A stretch of 64,000 nt of DNA, from the NCBI RefSeq assembly GCF_004027225.2, contig NC_044279.2:48446744-48510743 (forward strand), given 5' to 3'. Position numbers and translations under genes: made by a program. The notes under the pieces are model-generated. The model had not been told where the DNA came from and made no database searches. It was given only the letters and a program-made list of their open reading frames with translations. The stretch is from Strigops habroptila. Its lineage: Eukaryota > Chordata > Aves > Psittaciformes > Psittacidae. Shown in pieces: positions 12,966-25,883 of the stretch (positions are counted from its first letter, which is position 1; each line of letters starts with the position of its first letter).

Positions 12966-15900
12966 TGTTAAAGGTAAGAAATACTTTATAAAAAATAACC
13001 TTCTGTTTCCATAAGAAGTGTTTATTAAAAAAAAAAAAAAAGTCCAACCAGTAACTGCTGTCTCAAAAATACATGTAACAAAATAAATTTACACACTTAA
13101 AATGATAACAAGCCAAATCAGACTTCAAAATAAAGCTGTAGCAATTATTCCACTAATATCACACTTTTAATGAGAATATGCTCATTTTTGAGTCAGCTTT
13201 TTTCCTAAAATTTAAACCCCTTTCTTATAAAGAATGGGAGGAGTAAAACCATTCAATTCACCTAATAACGCAGACTGAGCGTGCAAAAATGCACACATAC
13301 ATATACACCTGTGAGCACAGGGTCCTATTCAGCTGAGTAGGGTTCCTGTTCACATCAAGAGAAGCCTGTTGAGCCAGGAGCTTTGGCATCCAACCCTTGC
13401 AATCAGGGAGCAGGGAGCTCTGGCACCCAGCCCTTGCAGTCAGCAGACCAGCTTGTCACAGCAGGTTACACACAGACACAGGCATGTTTAGATATTTCAG
13501 AGGTTTTTTGTATGACCTACCAGTATGTGTCCAAAGTCACCTGAATCTGCCCTGAAATTACTTACCAAGACCTGCTCCAACACTGCAGTTACTTAATTCT
13601 CCAGATATATATCATTTTGATATAAAATAGTTTGTGTGACACCAATAAATCAGAATGAGAATGCACTCCTTGAACAGATGATGCAGTTGAGAGATTATAT
13701 TGAGGGCACAGAGAAACATTGTAAGTTCCCTGTTGGTGAGTTCTCTCATTTGGGATAAATCTTTTTTATAACACATACAATTACTGTTTGATAAAAAAAA
13801 AAAAAAAGCTTATTACAATGAAATGGGAATACTGACTACACATAAATAATGACAAGCAAAAGAGTATATCACAGCTAGGCCTGCCAAACCAGTACCGGGT
13901 ATTAAAGTTGGATGCCCCGAGGCAGAGCAGCATAGTTCATTTGAAGTGATTTGGAAATACACAATTGAAGGCACATTGCAAAATTGTTCCAAAATGCACT
14001 CACCCTTGGCTGCAGCATGGTGCTGGCATTCAAACTGCCATCAGCAAAGCTGTAACCATCTATTCCCAAGAAGAACCTGACCCAAGCCTGTGAGTCAAGA
14101 CACTCAGAAGTAAAGTTTGCAATATTCCTTAATCATGGAAGGCAGCGATGTGAAGGGTTTCTGATGCTTTTACAAGGCAGCCGGTGTAGCACCTCTTTCA
14201 TTTCTGGACTGTTTTCTCATATTTCCATACTCTTATAATTTTCTGGTTTTTTTTTTAATCTTACATTGGTTGTAATTTCCATACTTTTGACTTGGTTCAA
14301 TTAGCCTGGTTCCCTGTGGAAATCAGATCTCCAGGATCAGTCTATGAATATGTCTGTAATAAACTTTTGATGTTGATTTCAGCCCAATCACATACTGGAG
14401 ATGTCCGATATGATAAGCTCACTATGTACTTTCTAACACCAGAGAGAGGGAAGGCCAAAGGTTTTGATTTTGTTGGCCAAATCAAATGAGGCAGCCTGCA
14501 CGTAGCTGTCAAAGTATTTAGCAGAAGAAAGGCTGTAGGAGAAGGGATGGGAATTTCAAAGGATACATGATGAGAACAGAAAATAGTATAATTTATTTTT
14601 TAGAAGTCTATGAATGAAAAGGCTCAAGACCATAGGAAAGTGAGTTTCTACAGTATTCTCTGCAGCCACTGAGCTTAACATACACACCTTTGTGAACAAG
14701 CTAAATTCATAGCAGCAGCTATATTTAAGCAAATATTGAGATTTTCATTACTAAGCTTTCCTGTCTTCCACAATAAATGGGACTGCTGCTGGAATCTGAG
14801 GGAATTTAGCAGTCTTGCACAATGCTCGATGAAGCTGGTGTGTAGTGCCTGTGTGCCTAAAAGGAAGAAGAATGGGCTGTATATGAATAAACTGGTCCAA
14901 CAGAAAGAGCCAAAGCCTAGCTGATGGCTTCTATTTTATTTTAACCCCACTGCAACTGGTGGGGGTCAACACTAAGGATGGTCAAGGTGATGGCTGTATA
15001 AACTGCACTGAGCAGCAGTGCAATAACAGCTGAACATTAGTCCCAGCTGCTCCTGTCACATCCATCCTTGTGCCATTTCTCATTGCAGTTCAAATAGTAA
15101 TTTCCTCAAGAACTGGATTTCCTTTGGATTCAGCAAAATAGCAAAGAATCCCATCTTCCTTAATCCCACTTCTGGGACTTAGGCATTGCGGTTGTTGGAA
15201 GAAACTGCTACTTTTAAACCTAGAATTTAATTAAAGTATCCCCAGAACTTTCCTTCTGTGATTCAGTGACCCTTCTCTCACTGGCTAACCAGAATTATTT
15301 GCCAACTGTTACAGCTTCTACAGACAAAAGATGTCTCCAAGCTGCACCAGTAGCTGTAATTAAAACATGAGCATATGTCAACATGTAATTGAATTCTCAG
15401 GGAATTCAGTGCAGCCACACAAACAAGCAGCTCTGACAAGCTTTTGGCATCCAGGCAGCAGCTAGTCCTGCCAGAAGCTGGAACAAGAGCAGCAAGAGAC
15501 TAAGAAGACCAGTTTCTTCGGCAAAGATTGTTCTAAGATCATCTTAGGACATATCCAGGCCCATGAAACCCATGCTGCTTAGGGATTGGGGATCCAGGTG
15601 GGCAACAGTGTTGCAGAACTTCAAAGCCTTTCCTCCTGCTTTTGGCCAGTTAGAGATTATTTACTGCGGTGTGAATGAGAGGACCGCAGGGGTAGGTACA
15701 ATGAATATGGGCCGTAGCTGTCAAGATTATAAATAGTGACATTGGGTTGGAGTACAACATCTCACCAGAAATGGGAGCCCTGGACCGTAACTGCATGTGC
15801 ACCTCTGCAAACAGTCTGAGAGGGAAGGACTCGAGGCAGGATTTTTTGCTCATGTGAGCAATGAGATAGTTAATTGCACAGAGGGAACAGCTCTTCCTTG

Positions 15901-18900
15901 AGAAGCAGACTAATAATGGCATTTGTTTCTCTGCAATTAGTCCTGATAGTGATAGGTATAGGCCATCACTGACCCCACTGATCAGAAACACAGAAAGTTA
16001 GCGAGCCCAACCAGATCCACATGGTGTTTTGCATGGTGGAATGCCACACGTTCCTGTTCTGAAATGAACCATAAGGTGGCATTGCTTTGAAACATTACAT
16101 CCAAATATTTTCCCTGACATTTTCTGTACTCTACAAGAACACAGAGAGTTCCCACTGAAATCAAGGGAATAAAGCCATCCTACAGAAACCTCAGTGATAC
16201 AGTATCACATGTTATATGTACTTTCAAGTATATTATTTACTCCCAAATGGCCAAGTTTTGTCCCGAAAAACAACATGTCTCAGATACTTCTTTTCAAGCA
16301 CTGTGTCTCTTATTTCAAGATCTATGTTTGTCTGTGTAATATACCCACACTTTGTACAACTGACTGTCCTCTGCTATGTAATAGATCCTGCTCTTTTTCT
16401 CTGCCACATTAACAGCCAACAAAGACACTTGTAAGAAGTAGCTTTCTGTTTCACGTCTAATGTGCAGGACAAGACTGGCAGTGTTTGGGAAAGCAGGCTT
16501 TGGAAGTGGAGTCACAGAAAATGAATAGTAGTTATGATAAAATGAACTACAGAGATTACCTGTGACTATTGATTTGCTGTTGCAAAACAACACAGGACCT
16601 AAAGCTGGCTAGAAAAAGGCAGGAGATTATGACAGTCTGGGTGATTCTTCATAAATCTTCTCAAGTGCAAAGGTACAGACTCTACTGAATCTCCAAATAT
16701 CCTGTGCACACACAGAGAATGAGATGCTGGTTGTATGTCTGTGGACAGTGCCAGTTATGCGTAGCACAAGGAAGAGAAATGGGTCAGAAGATAAATGCTG
16801 ATGCTGATCAATTGAAGAACTTTCTGCAGGGCTGTCATGTAGGAGCCCTACTGATTTGAAAATAGCAAGGCTGTGAGTTCAAGTCCCCCTTGATCTTCTG
16901 TATCCAGCTGGTCTCCTGTACTGCAAAGAACTCCTCAGCTTTCAGGTAGCCCTTTACTATGAACATGCAAGGTCCCAAACCACAGTTATTTTTGCAGTGT
17001 CTACCACAAAGTATGGCTTGCCAACCTCCAGCTACCACATGCTATGCAGAAGAACACATTAAAGACAGGTAGCAGAACTACCTGAGCCTAGCCTTAGGTA
17101 TTTTCTTTCTTACAGGGATTTTTGATGTAGCATTACATCCCAGTAGTGACCCTGCACTCACATCTTTTCAACCAAATGATTAAAGTGTTCAAAAAGCCGG
17201 TGAGATCATGGACGGGCCACAGGCCCCTTTCCAAGCACAATGCGCGTTGGAATAATGAAGCAGTGTCAGCTACAGACTTGACTTCAGGACATGAAGTTGC
17301 CAGTAAATTGACCCAGGCTGCATCTCAACAGACAAACAGCACCCATTCATTCATGCATCTCTCTGTTTGGATTCACCTATTTGTTCTGCCCGTGGAATGG
17401 AAGACACACTCCTACAGAGTCTGGCAGAGTACAAAGCAGTCAAGTAGAACAGCTGGAGATACACCAAAACAGTCCACCCATACCAACATGAGGATGTCCT
17501 CATTTACTATAAACTTACTGGTATTTCAAACAGGAGAATATGCCAATTCATACCAAGAATATAAACATATATCTCTTCAGAGTGTAGTGACCCAGATGAT
17601 TTTGAGTTGATCCCTACCACTCTGGTAAGGTAATGTGAAGCTGATTTCTGCCAGAGTTGTTTGAAAAACCTTCCATGAACTTAAAAACCAAAAGGCAGTG
17701 ACAATGGGAGGCAGGAGGATGGAGGAATTTCTGAACATCAGCATGCAGAGTTAATATGATTCTACCAGTAAGACTCACATCATGAGTTTTAGTCTTTTTT
17801 TTTCCCCCCTTCTTTTGAGCATCCAAGATTGTCTTTATTTCAAGTATCACCATAGGAGCAGTAACTAATTCAAATGAAGTGAGATTTACTCTAAATAAAC
17901 AAGAAAAATATTCCAAAACATTCTGAGCTCCAAATCTTAACAAAAAGAAAAGGATTTCTCTTTAAAATACAACTTCCAGAGAAAATTAAGCCCACTAATT
18001 TTTTTTGAGTCAGCAAATACACTGTGTAAAAATGGCCTGTTGGCTTTGAGAAACAGCCTATCAATTCTCCTTTTCTGTCCCCAGGAATAGCTAACTGAAG
18101 ACTACAGTGCCAATGAGAAGCACTTGGATCTACTTGGCTCTTATCTTGGATCTTTTTGAGTTGGATACTAATAGCAGTTACTGAACTGGAGCCCAAACAT
18201 TAAATACTAATACAGACTTCGAATCCAAAACAGAAGCACTTCAGTTATCCGAGCCTTGTGTTATCCCAGATGAGGTCATTATTCTTAATGCTTATCATAT
18301 TGAATATTCCTACCATTTTCTCAAAGCTTGATTATCAAAATTATCCTTCGTCCCTTGTGGCGTATGGATAATTGAGGTTTATACATTTCATGCAAAACAG
18401 GTCTCATACCTCATTAAACAGACCCATCTGCATTTCCACAGCGTAATTCCTGAACATAATCTGTGCAGTTTACATGCTGATGGCTGGACAGTGTGATTAT
18501 GTTAACTATAAGATAAACAGAGCTCTGAAACGGCTAAGGCTGAAACTGCTAGAAACCCACAAATCAAGTGGCAGGGCTCCAGTTTTGGAAGCAGACTGAT
18601 TTTTTGCGCTCTGAATAGTCCTGCAAAATGGCACCATTTGTTACGTTATTCAAGCTGTTTATCTGAACAGCATTTTACTCATGTCTAACTTATACTGGCA
18701 CTAATCATCAGTTGTTTTTAGTAGGAGTGAAAAAGCAAATCATACACAGCTCAATTAGTTTAAACTACAAAAATGTGACATGCAGATACTAATTCTTTGT
18801 CTGTTGTAGCAATGCAGGATACTTAAACAGAGTGAGCTCAGCTTGAGTTCACATGCCCCCTTTTTTACATACTGGAGGTGGACTACACAGAATGCCTCAG

Positions 18901-20088
18901 CATGAATTAATTCCCACATGTTTACCTCAAACACAGAACACACAACAGTACTGGCATCAGACTCACTAGTCACTATTACTAGTATCAGCCTGGTGTTCTT
19001 AAATGCGGAAACAAACCCCACAAGACACAAAATCAAAGTCTAGGGGGAAACTGAATGCTTTACTTATTAATAGCCCATCTTCTTGGGAAGAGCCCATGAA
19101 GAGCATAGGGAGGTTCACACTGCCCAAGCATGACTGGAGCCTCGTACTCAGGGAGCAGCATGTCCCACCCACTAACAGAATAATTCTCAAAAGATAGTCT
19201 TAGTGAAAACTGGGACATAGGCTTCCTGCTTTCAGGAAGATGGGTTTACAGGTGATACATGAATCTAATCCAGCTCTTTGAGTAAATTGTGTTGCTCTTG
19301 CGTACCTCATTATCTGAAAAGCATCCTAGCAGTGTAAGATAGCTGAGAGAGACCTGTATGCAAAGTCCTAACCACAGGGCAATGCTAAGTGAAGGCACTG
19401 GCTCTGACAAGGCTATCGGGAAAAAAGTGGGATTCAGTGAAACAAGAGAGAAAAGAAAACATCATGCCACAACCCACTGACTGCAGAAAAGATGGAGCAG
19501 CACTGATTGCTAGAGAAGGGACAACAGAGTAGCCATGGGGGAACCAGAAAGAGCTACACACGCATCACACGGCAGGAGACAGGGACCAGAGCCAAGGCAA
19601 ACCAGAGCTGCAGAGGCTGCCAGGGAAGTGTGAAAGGTCCCAGCGCTAGTGGATGGACCCCAAGAGGACAGCAGTACGGTCAAAGGTGGGAGGCAGTGTT
19701 TGGGGGAGCACATCCTTTGGCAGGAGAGCAGAATGGGAAGTGCCTGCAGAAAATAAAGGGATTATCATGGAGCAACCCAAGGTACAGAAAGAATGGCCTT
19801 TACAGCTTCTGAAACAATGTTACTGTGAGCCAGTCAGCCTTTCTGTGAACAAGTCACAGTGTCAGGCTGTAGGGCTCAAAGTACACAACTTGCAACGGGC
19901 ATTAGAATCAGCAGGGATAGAGCTGGTGAGTTCTGTGCCGCTTGAAATGCCTCAGAAGAGTTGCTAAATGGGTATTTCAGTATGCAGAAACTTAATTTGA
20001 TCAGAAAAATCATTATCTGTGCCCTAGTTCCTCGCTATATCTAAATACTTGTCTCACAAGATATTACTCCCGACACAACTCCAGATTT
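12966..20088. other. No gene seen
   Basis: Seven kilobases of AT-rich intron-like DNA with two 15-base A runs (13027-13041 and 13793-13807) and a 37-bp tandem duplication (13373-13446). Frames such as 17146-17610 (154 codons, plus) show no motif, no coding-type composition and no splice context. Confidence 0.55.
13373..13446. repeat. 37-bp imperfect tandem duplication
   Basis: Two adjacent copies share GGAGCT-TGGCA-CCA-CCCTTGCA-TCAG with a few substitutions. Units are about 13373-13409 and 13410-13446. The divergence shows it is an old event. Confidence 0.75.
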
Positions 20089-20117
20089 AATATATATACA
20101 TATATATATTTATATAA
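20089..20117. repeat. AT dinucleotide-rich microsatellite
   Basis: About 29 bases of TA repeats broken by single C and T changes (TATATATACATATATATATT and onward). Too short and interrupted to be highly mutable. Confidence 0.85.
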
Positions 20118-23100
20118 ACTTAAATGATGTTCAGTGACCACTGGTCAGAAAACATTAGTGTTTGTAAAAGAAATACATTACAGTTTTTTAAAATTCATAA
20201 TACTGAATAGACTTTCATTTTTACCTTAACTTTTTATTCATGAAAGAAGATTCTCCCCCAAAAAGTGATTTTATACAGCTAGAATTTGTTTACAGACTTC
20301 ACTTGAAAAATTTAATTCATCATACTGATTTCTACCCTACAGTGGTTAATGTACTTCCGTATGTACTGCTCCTAACCATAAATCCACCTGCCTGGGAAGA
20401 CAATCTCAGCTAAGGGTGTCTAGTTTGAGTTTAGCTCTTTTCAGGATTAAGCCCTCTGAAGCAGAAATAGTCTGCAATACAGAGGAGGTCAGAGTAGAGA
20501 AATTCTCTAAGTGAGGCTGCAGACTATATCTTGTGCAGCAGGTTGCCAAGGAGCTGCTAGGAGAACAAACACAGATGGGAGGAGGTGGATGCAGCAAGGG
20601 TGGAACTACGCTGAAAAGGTTTTGGCTACAAAGGATGACAATAACAGGCAGCAGGAGCAGACAAAGCCCAGCCACGGATGCTCCAGCAGAACCAGCAGAA
20701 GGGCTCCTGAAGGTCCCACCGATGCCTCCTCCCTCAGCTGGAGTTTCACCACCCCAGCCCTGTCAGGCAACCTCAGCCCCAAACCACCTCTTTCAGCTGC
20801 TCTTTCTCCTCCCATCCACTGCCCGAGGACCCAAGCACCACTTCTCACGTATTCTGGAGGTGCTGTTCCTTTCCCTCTTCTCCATCCTCCTTTTCAAACT
20901 GAGGTACAGGAGAAATTGCATGAGGTAAGTCTGAAATTGATAAATAAGCTCTAATCTTAAACCCTATTAGGATGCAGAACCTTAGTAAGCTCAGTAACAG
21001 AGATACAAGTCTGACAGCTCTTCCCTGCAGAATCATTCAGCTATTTCAAAGCTGCATTGCTTTCCCAAGCACTAGTTTAGAAACATTTCTCTATTCAGGA
21101 GAGCACCAATGCATGTGCCTACACAGGTGTATGCATTTACGATGCATGTCTTAGAAAGACAAATTCTAGTTGTCTTGGATAAGACAGTCATTTAAAACTA
21201 CTGGTTCTCTCCTTGGCTTCTTTGGCAAGTCTTGCACAACAAAAGATTATCTGTTGCCCTCTTGTGAACCATAGCAATAATACATATCTACATCACTTCA
21301 TAGTGGTGCCATGAGGATTCGTTCATGCTTATAAGCACTGTGAAGATGAGAAGTCCTACAAGCATTAAGGTACACCAAGGCAGTAGGCTTTTAATGCACA
21401 CTTATCCCTGTGCTGAGTATCACTCCCCTTCCACCACCCCCTATTAGCATCTCTAAAGGTGCTTGCCAACATCTGCCCTGTAGGATAGCCAAAGCTGATC
21501 ACTGTATAGGCCCAGGGGACTGAACCAAACACTCAGACCGATAAAGCTAACAATGCTGATCTCAGGCACAGCAAAAATGTTGAGAACAAATAAAAAGTTT
21601 CAAAATCCCTACAGTAGCAGTGCCAAGGAAGAAAATGTGCTTATGAAATCAAAACGGGCTCCAGAAGCAAGGAACAAATGAACTCATTGTTATATACCTT
21701 GGGGAAAGCATTACTTTTTCTTCATTTGATTCAATGCCATGCTTGCCTCTGATTTAGTGATTTGTCTCTTTCATTTCTAAATTATATTCTGTCTAAATTT
21801 AGTTACCACAGAGAATAGTAAACCCAGCCTGGACACCTGGGCACTTGTTATAGGCAGGCTATTCTGGAGGTGGTGGTTCAGCACACCAGAACCAGCAATT
21901 AAAAACCACCCAGTGCACTCGTCTTTGCTGAGACTCATGACAACAGTGCTTGGTTCATCAGGCAGCTCCTCTTCCTCTCCTCAATCCCACCCTAAACATG
22001 GAGACCTGGTCCACACACAGTCCCTAGCCCTGAAGCTGGAGATAGTAGATATGTGGTTGACTGCCCACCCTACTCAGGCACAGGTAGCCATTTCTCCTCT
22101 GTCCCCGTGGTGCTGCAGTCTGACAGTGACCCACATTCTCATTGAAATTCACTGGGGAACCACAACTGGGGAACCAGAGCAGGCAGCACAGGCTTCAACA
22201 AACTCCAGCGACGAGCTTTCGAGGGCATATGAGGTAAGGTACAGCTACCCCACCTGGATCGTCGAGATTCAAACTTCATGTGAGCATCAGGATCTACCCT
22301 GGCTCCACAAGCCATGTACGAAGGAGGCACAAGCACTCTTTGCAAGCACTAATAACATGTGTTACTCTTACAGTGGTGCTGTCACAGCAGTGTTTCCTAT
22401 GCCCAGCTTTTCCTATTGTCAGCTGGTAAGAGCCAGCTTACCCTCTCTTAACAGTACTTTTAAAACTGTACCCTAACCTCAGAGGCTCTAGCAAAAGAAT
22501 GCCATTGCTGATCTGTAATTCAACATCATGTAGTGCTAAAGCAGGTTGGAGGCATGCTGGTACCGCCCTGAGCCCACCAGCAGGTCAGCACGACCACTGT
22601 GCAAGGCTGTGCGGGGAAAAGGCTCGACCCCACTGCGGGTAACCAGCCCTCCTGCAGGCAGTGGTTCTCCCTGTGGGCAGGGCAGGCAGGAGGAGACACA
22701 GCCTGTAGACTCTTGTCCTTGCGCTCCCGAATAATGGGTCCCAGAAAAAAACGTTAAGCAGCAGTGAGGAAGGTCAAAGCTTTAAAGAACTGGCCAAGAG
22801 AACCCAGCCACTTGTAAACCTCAATACTAGTTTGTCACAGGAGACTTCATATGATTTCCGTGATTCTAGGAAGGTATCTGCCTTGCTTTAATGAAAACAT
22901 TCTGTCACCACCTGTCAGGAATAAATTCAGGCAAAGAAAACAAGACAATATTGAACTAGAAGACAGGATCTTGCAAAACATAAGAGCTGATTCATCCTTT
23001 CCCTTCCCTTCCCCCCATCCTACTCCGGGCATCATACTGAGAATACATTAACTTAACCTGCCTGGGGATTTACATTAGATTACTATCTACTACCAGTGAT

Positions 23101-24179
23101 TTGAAATTCCTTTATTCACAACCATTGCTGTATTTCTGCAAGAGATGTACTGAATAAAAGTAACTTCATCTTTTTCTTTAATTATTTCAATTTCCGAAGA
23201 GTCTGGCAGCAGAGGTGCCAAGTACAAAAGTCTGGACTACTTACTCCCACCTCTAGAACTGCTATGCCAGACTATTAGGATACAAATCTGTTATTTTTCT
23301 CTCAACAGGTGTGAATTACCAGAGTATTACGTATGCAGATACGCATTCTTGCTTGCTAAAGCTGCACTCCTACTTCTCAGGATCTGAAAAAAGTAGTTAA
23401 AAGAAATCATCTGTTGTAGAGCTAAGTTAAAAATCCTCTTGGATAAAAAAAGCTTTTTGGATCACACATTAAAAAGAGGAACAATAAATAGCTGTCAGGA
23501 AACTGTGGCTTCTATCATCACCCAAAGCCCGGGATATTTTAATCTGCAAACCTTCAACTCCTTCTACACTGCAATGTAGAAGTTTCTGCAATGGCACACG
23601 CGGGGCTACAGCCTACAGGGCTCTCTGGTTACACTTCTCCCCAGTAATTAAAAAAACAAACTTTATTCACGTAACATAACACTCACCACTCTGCAGAAGG
23701 ACCTTCTTCCTGCTCCCTTCCCTCATCAAGGTAGTCTCTGTGCTCAGCCGCCTTTCTGTGCAGTTGCTCTGCAAGCCGCAGAAGCCCAGTCTGCGCGGAC
23801 CAGTAGCTGACCTGGCAGCAGCAAGCAGTAGCCAAAGCAGCCCTCTCTGAAAAGCTTGCTTTGTGTTCAGAAAAACAACTTGATCTACCTGAGCTTTCCC
23901 ACGACCCTAACCAGCATCCTCAGCAACTGGCTGCTCCGGGGCGAAGGGAACAGCAGGGGATGGGAACAGGTTGGTCTGGAGCAGAAGGAGAAAAGCCTCT
24001 GAGGCTGGACACAGCCTCTTCGCTGCAAGGCTGGGTACGGTTATGCCTTTGCTGAGTGTGGATGCAAAGAGCAAAAAGCTTAGATAAGCTGTCCTGATTT
24101 TTTCTTACTAAAGGTCAGAGAGGATCTGTTTGCTGAGAAGGTATCCCAAGTCTGTACAACCAGCCCTGCTTTCAACAAG
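20118..24179. other. No gene seen (includes a long but unsupported open frame)
   Basis: The plus frame at 21913-22476 has 187 codons and is among the longest outside the CpG island, but it has mixed composition, no domain I recognise and no splice or promoter context. A locally GC-richer, CA/CT-rich patch at 20500-20900 carries several overlapping frames on both strands, also without motifs. Confidence 0.5.
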
Positions 24180-24366
24180 ATAAAACAAACCAAGATGAAC
24201 AGAACAGAATAACAACACTATAATATAAAACAACAAAACCAAGTAAAATAAAACAAAACAACAAAAAACAACAAAAAACCCCACAAAAAACCCCCACAAA
24301 AAACCCCAAACAAACAAAAAAACCCCAACAAAAACCTAAAAAACAAACAAACATAAAAAAAAAAAA
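24180..24366. repeat. A-rich (CAAAA-type) low-complexity tract
   Basis: About 185 bases made almost only of A and C on the plus strand: AACAAAACAACAAAAAAC, then CCCC blocks between A runs. The minus-strand hydrophobic Phe/Gly/Leu frames here (24108-24354) are artefacts of the G/T-rich complement. Confidence 0.9.
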
Positions 24367-25854
24367 TAGCCTTGTAATCTAACTCTCAGGAAGAGCTGAA
24401 TAGCCCCAGTTAAAATGGCAAAAAGCAATGGAACGAGTATCTCTTCAGGCTTCCTTTATATACAAAAAGGCAAGAAAAAGGACAAAAATCTCCCTTTATA
24501 TCTGAGCAAGTCAATATGTATCACACATCCATTTGCACTCATTACCTGAAGTAGGCCAGTCCCAAAAGCTTGCCGCCAGGGGATATTTCCTTTTTAAACA
24601 GTTAATGGAGTTTTAATTAAGTGTGTTACCTGAAAATATATCTTGACAAAAAGCAAGATAATTGAAATGCATTAAAATGTGTGCTTATTCATCTGCCCAG
24701 AAATAAGCTGAGAAAGACAAAAAGACAAAGAGAACATGTAATAGAATAGTTTTGAGAGCAGCAGAACAGGGTGGAGAACTACTGGGAGATTTGCAAATTC
24801 AATTACTGCTATGAATAATCATATGCTAGCAAATGTCCAAGATGAACAATAATAAAAAAAGAAAAAGCAGATGAAAATATAACTCATTTACAAAACAATA
24901 CCTAAATCAAACTAGCAAGAATTAATACTGTATTGCTGTTTGGAAAAAAAGATCTGTTTTCCCCTTCTAGAGAAGATTTGGTTTCCCATCAAGAATAAAG
25001 AGCTTTAAGCTTTTTTTTTTAATTTCCAACTACAGGTTAGTTTTTCAGGGAAAAGTCAGTATTTTGAACAGAAATATATTTTCTGTGGTATTATTTTTAA
25101 ATCAAAGCCTTATTTTCTATTAAAAATACTTTTGAGAAAAATAATATGGGCCAGTGAAGCATTTCTTTTTATAATGGTTTCTGGCATTCAAGGTCAGGCT
25201 CCACTACGTTAAATACAACAGCTTAAGATCAAGTGTTCAGAAACCAGTGACCAAAGGGCTAGTGTCCTCATTTTACAGGTCCTGAAGCCACATGAGATCT
25301 GTCAGGGCATGCACAGACTTGTATTAAGGCAGAAAAGGTGAGCCCTAGCCATTTTTCGCCTTACAGCTGGAGACTATCAAACATTTCTGTAAGTCTTACT
25401 CTTCAATGAGAGAAAAGGTTTCTCCACCAACAACATGTCCAAGACAGGCTGTAGCAGAAAAAGATCAAAGCAAGTTGCCTAAAAAATTCCACATCAGGTC
25501 AACAGCCCAGCGAAAACAGTGTACCCATTTAACCAAGCCCAGAGCCCATGCCACTTACCTTCTGAAGATGGAAATTACTCCTTAGGCAGCAAGGAGGAGG
25601 TGTGTTGAGTGCTTGGTGCTGTTTGCAAACCATTGTTGAGGCTTCAGAAAATAAATGGTGCACAGACCAGAAAGATGTAACAGTTTCAAACTGAAGAACT
25701 ATTAATATAGTTCTACAGGGGTTAACAATTCACAACAACCTACTGGTCTGAACCGTTTGGCCTAGAAGTCCCACCACAAAGCAGTTAAGATGCTGCATCA
25801 GTCAGCTGGATATTACAACTTAAGAAGACCTCAGTCATCATCAGTCTAACATTA
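24367..25854. other. No gene seen
   Basis: AT-rich non-coding sequence, poor in even short open frames. Confidence 0.6.
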
Positions 25855-25883
25855 AATCCAAACCATTCTGTGATCCTATGATT
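25855..25883 (+). mobile_element. CR1 LINE 3' tip (fragment)
   Basis: The string CCAAACCATTCTGTGATCC followed by TATGATT matches the last bases of the avian CR1 3' end in sense orientation. It is the only fragment of this CR1 type on the plus strand. The sequence to its left is not recognisable as CR1, so this is either a very short insertion or an eroded copy. Confidence 0.55.

Noticed and set aside
21913..22476. 187-codon plus-strand open frame
   Set aside because: No recognisable domain, no splice or promoter context; a chance frame of this size is plausible among many in 64 kb.
24108..24354. Hydrophobic Phe/Gly/Leu-rich minus-strand frames that resemble membrane segments
   Set aside because: Translation of the G/T-rich complement of an A-rich low-complexity tract.
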